Source of the DNA: Sulfurimonas sp.
GTDB taxonomy: Bacteria > Campylobacterota > Campylobacteria > Campylobacterales > Sulfurimonadaceae
Assembly (NCBI GenBank): GCA_021107375.1
Contig: JAIOSY010000257.1
Coordinates: 1-9,127, forward strand
Length of the DNA: 9,127 nt
Direction of reading: 5' to 3'
Made by a program: the position numbers and the translations under genes. Below are positions 6,245 through 9,127 of the stretch, in pieces. A model generated the notes under the pieces. It was not told the origin of the DNA. It saw nothing but the letters and a program-made list of their open reading frames with translations, and did not search any database. The stretch's first letter is position 1. The number at the start of each line of letters is the position of its first letter.

Positions 6245-7246
6245 CTATTTAGAAATATGGATAGCCATGTCAATAAGTCTCATTGAATAACCCCACTCAT
6301 TATCATACCAAGCCATAATTTTAACCATATCTCCACCAATAACCTGAGTTAAATCCTCAGCAACGATAGAACTATATTCACAACCAACGAAATCTTGAGA
6401 TACTCTCATCTCTTTATCCATTAGTAAAAGACCTTTAAGTCTTCCATCAGCAGCCTCGTTAAATACACGAGTAACTTCCTCTTTAGTTGTTTGTTTTGAT
6501 ACAACAACATTTAAATCAACCATAGAAACATCTGGTGTTGGAACACGAACAGATTGACCATGAAGCTTACCTTTAAGTTGTGGCATAACTAAAGAGATAG
6601 CTTTTGCAGCACCAGTAGTTGTAGGAATCATATTAATAGCCCCTGCTCTTGCACGGCGTTTATCTTTTAAGTGTTTTACATCTAAAATATTTTGATCATT
6701 TGTATATGAATGGATAGTAGTCATTAAACCTTTTTCAATCCCAAATGCATCATCTAAAACTTTTGCAACAGGACCTAAACAGTTTGTAGTACATGAAGCA
6801 TTAGAAACAATTTTTTGCCCAGCATATAATTCTTCATTTACACCCATTACAAAAGTATCTGTTGCAGTATCTTTTGAAGGAGCTGAAAATAAAACTTTCT
6901 CTACACCGTTATCAATATGAACCTGAGCAGATTCTTGCGTTAAAAATACACCTGTACACTCTAAAACCATATCAGCACCACAATCAGCAAACTTAAGATT
7001 TTTAGGATCTCTATCTGAAAATATTCTAATTTTATGACCATCTACACTAATGTGACTATCATCAACTTGCTCTATATCACTTTGAAATGTTCCATGAACA
7101 GAATCATTTTTTAGAAGATAAAGCATCATATCCATAGTTGCCATATCATTTATTGCTACAATTTCAACATCACTTCTTGTTGCTGCTATTCTTGCAACAC
7201 AACGACCGATTCTACCAAATCCATTAATTGCTATTTTAAGTGCCAT
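6245..7246 (-). CDS. gap: Glyceraldehyde-3-phosphate dehydrogenase, type I
   Basis: Gap interconverts glyceraldehyde 3-phosphate and 1,3-bisphosphoglycerate using NAD(P). The 333-aa length is typical. The Rossmann motif is INGFGRIGR (7-15), and Asp34 in AIND points to NAD preference by family knowledge. The catalytic Cys152 lies in [12 protein letters not shown], with its partner His179 in IHSYTNDQ. The phosphate-binding and C-terminal signatures [29 protein letters not shown] and WYDNEWGYS are all intact. The ATG has AGGGA 6 nt upstream. It is the first gene of the gap-pgk-tpiA cluster and divergent from nadD. A TAAAAT (7276-7281) is the best -10 candidate. In an autotroph or organic-acid user the main flux would be gluconeogenic; that is inference. 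Confidence 0.98.
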   Translation of the reverse strand: MALKIAINGFGRIGRCVARIAATRSDVEIVAINDMATMDMMLYLLKNDSVHGTFQSDIEQVDDSHISVDGHKIRIFSDRDPKNLKFADCGADMVLECTGVFLTQESAQVHIDNGVEKVLFSAPSKDTATDTFVMGVNEELYAGQKIVSNASCTTNCLGPVAKVLDDAFGIEKGLMTTIHSYTNDQNILDVKHLKDKRRARAGAINMIPTTTGAAKAISLVMPQLKGKLHGQSVRVPTPDVSMVDLNVVVSKQTTKEEVTRVFNEAADGRLKGLLLMDKEMRVSQDFVGCEYSSIVAEDLTQVIGGDMVKIMAWYDNEWGYSMRLIDMAIHISK

Positions 7247-7275
7247 TATATTCCCTATAATTTTTAAATTCGGTT

Positions 7276-7281
7276 ATTTTA
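7276..7281 (-). promoter_or_regulatory. Candidate -10 box for gap-pgk-tpiA
   Basis: TAAAAT on the minus strand (in GGATAAAATAACC) lies 30 nt upstream of the gap ATG. It occupies the expected -35 zone of the opposing nadD promoter, so the two promoters would overlap back to back. The match to TATAAT is imperfect. Confidence 0.4.
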
Positions 7282-7294
7282 TCCAAAGTTTGGT

Positions 7295-7300
7295 TATAAT
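7295..7300 (+). promoter_or_regulatory. Candidate -10 box for nadD-rsfS
   Basis: A perfect TATAAT preceded by TTTGGT lies on the plus strand. Transcription would start near 7307 and run through the whole three-armed palindrome before the nadD start, giving a leader of about 280 nt. A short AGGAG (7313-7317) just downstream looks like a Shine-Dalgarno stranded from its gene. Confidence 0.6.
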
Positions 7301-7321
7301 TCGCTTTAAATTAGGAGTGTG

Positions 7322-7586
7322 AAGTACCCCTCCATAAATAACCCCAACTTCAGAAGCTTAAAAAGAGGGCTAATGCAAGGCGAAGATTTGCAGGAGCTAC
7401 TAGTAGCTTCAAGGATTTTCAACGAAGTAGTAGCCCTCTTTTTAAGCTTCCCTTCGGGCGATAAGAAAATAGCCCTATTGCGTCGTTAGATTCCTTTGGA
7501 TTAGCCAGCTAGTCCTTCAGAAATCTGCCTAGCACTAGAACTATTTTCTTATCGCTGAAGTTGGGGTTATTTATGGAGGGGTACTT
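7322..7586. mobile_element. Three-armed palindromic element, MITE-like, in the nadD leader
   Basis: A perfect 32-bp terminal inverted repeat (left 7322-7353, right 7555-7586; core ends GTACCCC and GGGGTAC) encloses two further perfect arms. Arm A pairs 7354-7372 with 7431-7449 (19 bp, AAGCTTAAAAAGAGGGCTA). Arm B pairs 7459-7472 with 7541-7554 (14 bp, CGATAAGAAAATAG). Each arm domain is 96 nt. The tip of arm A holds the 14-bp palindrome AGCTACTAGTAGCT (7395-7408). The tip of arm B holds GGATTAG/CTAGTCC flanked by AGATT/AATCT. No transposase fits inside, so it would be non-autonomous. A clear target duplication is not visible. The alternative is a native structured leader; removing 7324-7584 restores a normal ribosome site, which favours insertion. 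Confidence 0.7.
7575..7581 (+). promoter_or_regulatory. nadD Shine-Dalgarno located inside the right terminal repeat
   Basis: GGAGGGG lies 5 nt before the nadD ATG and is the only good ribosome site for it. It belongs to the right arm of the 32-bp inverted repeat, and CCCCTCC at 7327-7333 in the left arm is its exact complement. In the folded leader RNA the site would be fully base-paired. Confidence 0.75.
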
Positions 7587-8129
7587 ATGCAGACTATCGC
7601 ACTTTTTGGTGGTTCTTTTGACCCACCACACATCGGTCATGAAGCTATTGTTAACGAGGCTTTAAAGCTAAAAGAGATTGATAAAGTTGTAATGATGCCA
7701 ACTTTTTTAAACCCTTTTAAATCAGGTTTTTACGCACCCTCTAAACTTAGATTAAACTGGTTAAAAAAGATTTACAAATCTTATGAAAATGTTGATATAA
7801 ATAGTTATGAAGTTGATTTAGGAAAAAAAGTATCTAGTATAGATAGTGTTAAGTACCTTTTAAAAAGTTACAAAAAAATCTATCTGATAATTGGTGCTGA
7901 TAATCTAAAAACACTTTCAAAATGGGATAGATATAACGAGCTTAAAACTCTTGTTACATTTGTAATTGCACATAGAGATGATATAGAAATTCCAAAAAAC
8001 TTTTTAGAACTTAAGATAAAAGAAGATATATCTTCAACAAATCTAAGAAAAAGTATTGATAGAGATAAACTATCAAAAATATGCTCAGATGAAATAATAA
8101 AATTTTACAAGGAAAAAAATGAACAATAG
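7587..8129 (+). CDS. nadD: Nicotinate-nucleotide adenylyltransferase
   Basis: NadD joins nicotinate mononucleotide and ATP to form deamido-NAD in NAD biosynthesis. The 180-aa length is slightly short for the family (about 190-215) but in line with small epsilon versions. The nucleotidyltransferase signature GGSFDPPHIGH (8-18) contains the HxGH motif at H15-H18. IIGADNL (101-107), the substrate-loop W113 and the C-terminal ISSTNLR (148-154) are intact. The ATG directly follows the palindromic element, which provides its Shine-Dalgarno. Its 3' end overlaps rsfS by 11 bp, so the two are cotranscribed and probably translationally coupled. The nadD-rsfS pair is widely conserved in bacteria. Confidence 0.96.
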   Translation: MQTIALFGGSFDPPHIGHEAIVNEALKLKEIDKVVMMPTFLNPFKSGFYAPSKLRLNWLKKIYKSYENVDINSYEVDLGKKVSSIDSVKYLLKSYKKIYLIIGADNLKTLSKWDRYNELKTLVTFVIAHRDDIEIPKNFLELKIKEDISSTNLRKSIDRDKLSKICSDEIIKFYKEKNEQ

Positions 8130-8457
8130 AATAGAAAAAATCACAAATATACTTGATTTAAATAAAGCAGAAAGTATAGAAGTTTTTGATTTAAGTAAGA
8201 AAAATTACTTTGTTGATTATGCGATTATAGCATCTTCACTTGGTTCGAGACATACGGTGGCATTATTAGACCACTTAAAAAAAGGACTTAAACCAGAAGA
8301 AAACTTCAACAATGTTGATGAAAGTGGAGACTGGATAGTTATTGATTTAGGTGACATACTTATTCACATAATGACTCCAGAATACAGAGTAAAATATGAC
8401 ATGGAAAAATTCTTAAGTGATTTAGCCGAAGGGAAAGAGGGCGAAGTAGTTCTCTAA
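8119..8457 (+). CDS. rsfS: Ribosomal silencing factor RsfS (YbeB/Iojap family)
   Basis: RsfS binds ribosomal protein uL14 on the 50S subunit and blocks joining with 30S, lowering translation when nutrients are short. The 112-aa length fits the family. Conserved stretches visible are VDYAIIASSLGSRHTVALLDHL (32-53) and GDWIVIDLGDILIHIMTPEYRVKYDMEKF (70-98). The ATG lies inside the end of nadD (11-bp overlap), with AAGGA 7 nt upstream inside nadD. The last codons (GEVVL) contain GAAGTAGTT, which is repeated in the downstream terminator. No gene follows on this strand in the window. Confidence 0.95.
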   Translation: MNNRIEKITNILDLNKAESIEVFDLSKKNYFVDYAIIASSLGSRHTVALLDHLKKGLKPEENFNNVDESGDWIVIDLGDILIHIMTPEYRVKYDMEKFLSDLAEGKEGEVVL

Positions 8458-8462
8458 AATAG

Positions 8463-8492
8463 TTAAACTACTTCTTAAAAGAAGTAGTTTAA
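8463..8492. terminator. Bidirectional hairpin between rsfS and the OprD-like porin gene
   Basis: A perfect 12-bp stem, TTAAACTACTTC (8463-8474) and GAAGTAGTTTAA (8481-8492), has a 6-nt TTAAAA loop. It starts 5 nt after the rsfS stop and covers the last codons and stop of the porin gene on the other strand. On the plus strand the stem ends in TTTAATTC, a modest U-rich tail. It is well placed to end both converging transcripts. Confidence 0.75.
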
Positions 8493-9127
8493 TTCAAAAC
8501 GATACTCATTATAAGACACATCTGCCTTACCTGCACTATCCTTATCACTTACAAACCCCAATCTAACTTTAGCTTCTAAATTTTTACCAATATTTTGACG
8601 AGCATCTATATGTAAAATATTTGTATCTGCTTGTACTCCAGCTTTATTATCATCAAAATCTTGAATAGCATAACGAGCCATAATACTAAAACCTGGAATT
8701 ATATCTGCCTTAGAAAAATCGTAACCTGCTCTAAACATATATACTTTTGTATTTGCATACCAGTTATACTGAGCTAAGGCACGAGTAAATCCACCTGTAG
8801 GAAATCCTCTCCATGGAGTCACTATATCAGCTTTATCTGCAACTTTAGAGTAACCAAAACGAGCTAAAAAAGCATCCTTTTTTATATCTACTCTAAGTGC
8901 TAAAAGACTAGAGTCCAAACTATTTACATCTTTATAACCATCTTGATTGGCTTTAAGATTTGCAACACCATAAGAAGCACCTAAATGATCAAACTGTTGT
9001 ACATATCTAAGTCCAGGGATAATTTTCCAACCATCACTAACAGAGATAGTGTAATGACTCTCAAATGTAAGATTACTTAGTATATCTGGAACCATTGCAT
9101 AACTAAGGTTTAGTTTCAAGTTTTTTA
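8475..9127 (-). CDS. OprD-like outer-membrane porin (partial, C-terminal part)
   Basis: The visible 217 residues form the C-terminal half of an outer-membrane barrel resembling the OprD family porins of Campylobacterota. Full-length members are about 400 aa. The most telling stretch is TPWRGFPTGGFTRALAQYNWYANTK (about two fifths of the way through the visible part), matching the family's PWRG...GFTRA...QYNWYANT signature as I know it. Alternating beta-strand segments such as FRAGYDFSKA, FSIMARYAIQDFDD and EAKVRLGFVSDKD follow. The end is FELNYFF, with the terminal aromatic needed for Bam recognition. The frame stays open to the window edge (KNLKLNLSY); a TTG at 9119 is internal and not a start. 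Substrate is unknown; OprD relatives pass amino acids, peptides or aromatic acids. The promoter and signal peptide lie outside the window. Confidence 0.82.
   Translation of the reverse strand, partial: KNLKLNLSYAMVPDILSNLTFESHYTISVSDGWKIIPGLRYVQQFDHLGASYGVANLKANQDGYKDVNSLDSSLLALRVDIKKDAFLARFGYSKVADKADIVTPWRGFPTGGFTRALAQYNWYANTKVYMFRAGYDFSKADIIPGFSIMARYAIQDFDDNKAGVQADTNILHIDARQNIGKNLEAKVRLGFVSDKDSAGKADVSYNEYRFELNYFF

Noticed and set aside
7319..7489. A 56-codon open frame starting GTG with AGGAG just before it, reading into the three-armed element to a TAG.
   Set aside because: The start lies only 1-2 nt after AGGAG, too close for initiation. Its codons are dictated by inverted-repeat sequence, and the product resembles no protein I know. 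It is best explained as chance openness of the element.
9117..9119. TTG as a possible start for the OprD-like protein.
   Set aside because: The frame remains open upstream to the window edge, and the encoded part lacks a signal peptide and the N-terminal half, so it must be an internal codon.
1..9127. CRISPR arrays, tRNA or rRNA genes, prophage or defence genes.
   Set aside because: I looked for regularly spaced direct repeats, tRNA-like cloverleaves with CCA ends, rRNA motifs, integrases and nucleases of defence systems, and saw none. The trefoil at 7322-7586 lacks tRNA sequence motifs and is far too long.

Overview
This window comes from a low-GC member of the Campylobacterota (Epsilonproteobacteria), probably a free-living Sulfurimonas-like organism; the genus is inference. 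The evidence is gene content and order. miaB with a small HP0268-type gene lies divergent from nusA, and a gap-pgk-tpiA cluster lies divergent from nadD-rsfS. From memory, Campylobacter jejuni has both arrangements. NusA is short and lacks the C-terminal repeats of the E. coli protein, and the promoters are A/T-rich with TATAAT -10 boxes, as is usual in this class.

Layout. Positions 1-848 (minus) hold the 5' part of miaB and, just upstream of it, an HP0268-like small protein. A divergent promoter region (849-1012) separates them from nusA (plus, 1013-2149). nusA converges on an isolated DppB/OppB-type ABC permease (minus, 2233-3192), with two hairpins in the 83-bp gap. A structured 216-bp spacer follows, then a TorF-type putative porin (minus, 3409-4116). 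Next come three glycolytic/gluconeogenic genes on the minus strand: gap (6245-7246) leads, pgk (5034-6236) follows after 8 nt, and tpiA (4203-4910) follows after a folded 123-bp spacer. Divergent from gap are nadD and rsfS (plus, 7587-8457), which overlap by 11 bp. They face the 3' end of an OprD-like porin (minus, 8475-9127) that runs off the window.

How the genes work together. gap, pgk and tpiA encode three consecutive central-carbon enzymes and are probably cotranscribed. nadD (NAD synthesis) and rsfS (ribosome silencing) are translationally coupled. nusA and miaB act in transcription and tRNA modification. The two porins and the permease are envelope functions without evident partners here.

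The coding content is ordinary. The most remarkable object is non-coding: a roughly 261-265 bp, nearly perfectly palindromic, three-armed element (7322-7586) lying between the nadD promoter and the nadD start codon. Its 32-bp terminal inverted repeats enclose two inner arms, each exactly 96 nt long. The right terminal repeat supplies the nadD Shine-Dalgarno sequence, and the left repeat is its perfect complement. Removing the element on paper leaves a normal promoter, Shine-Dalgarno and start codon, so it looks like a MITE-like insertion that has become, or could act as, a folded 5' leader. Secondary signals are a possible plus-strand small RNA at about 3277-3405, a -10 box placed for leaderless transcription of the permease, and competing hairpins at the rsfS/porin junction.
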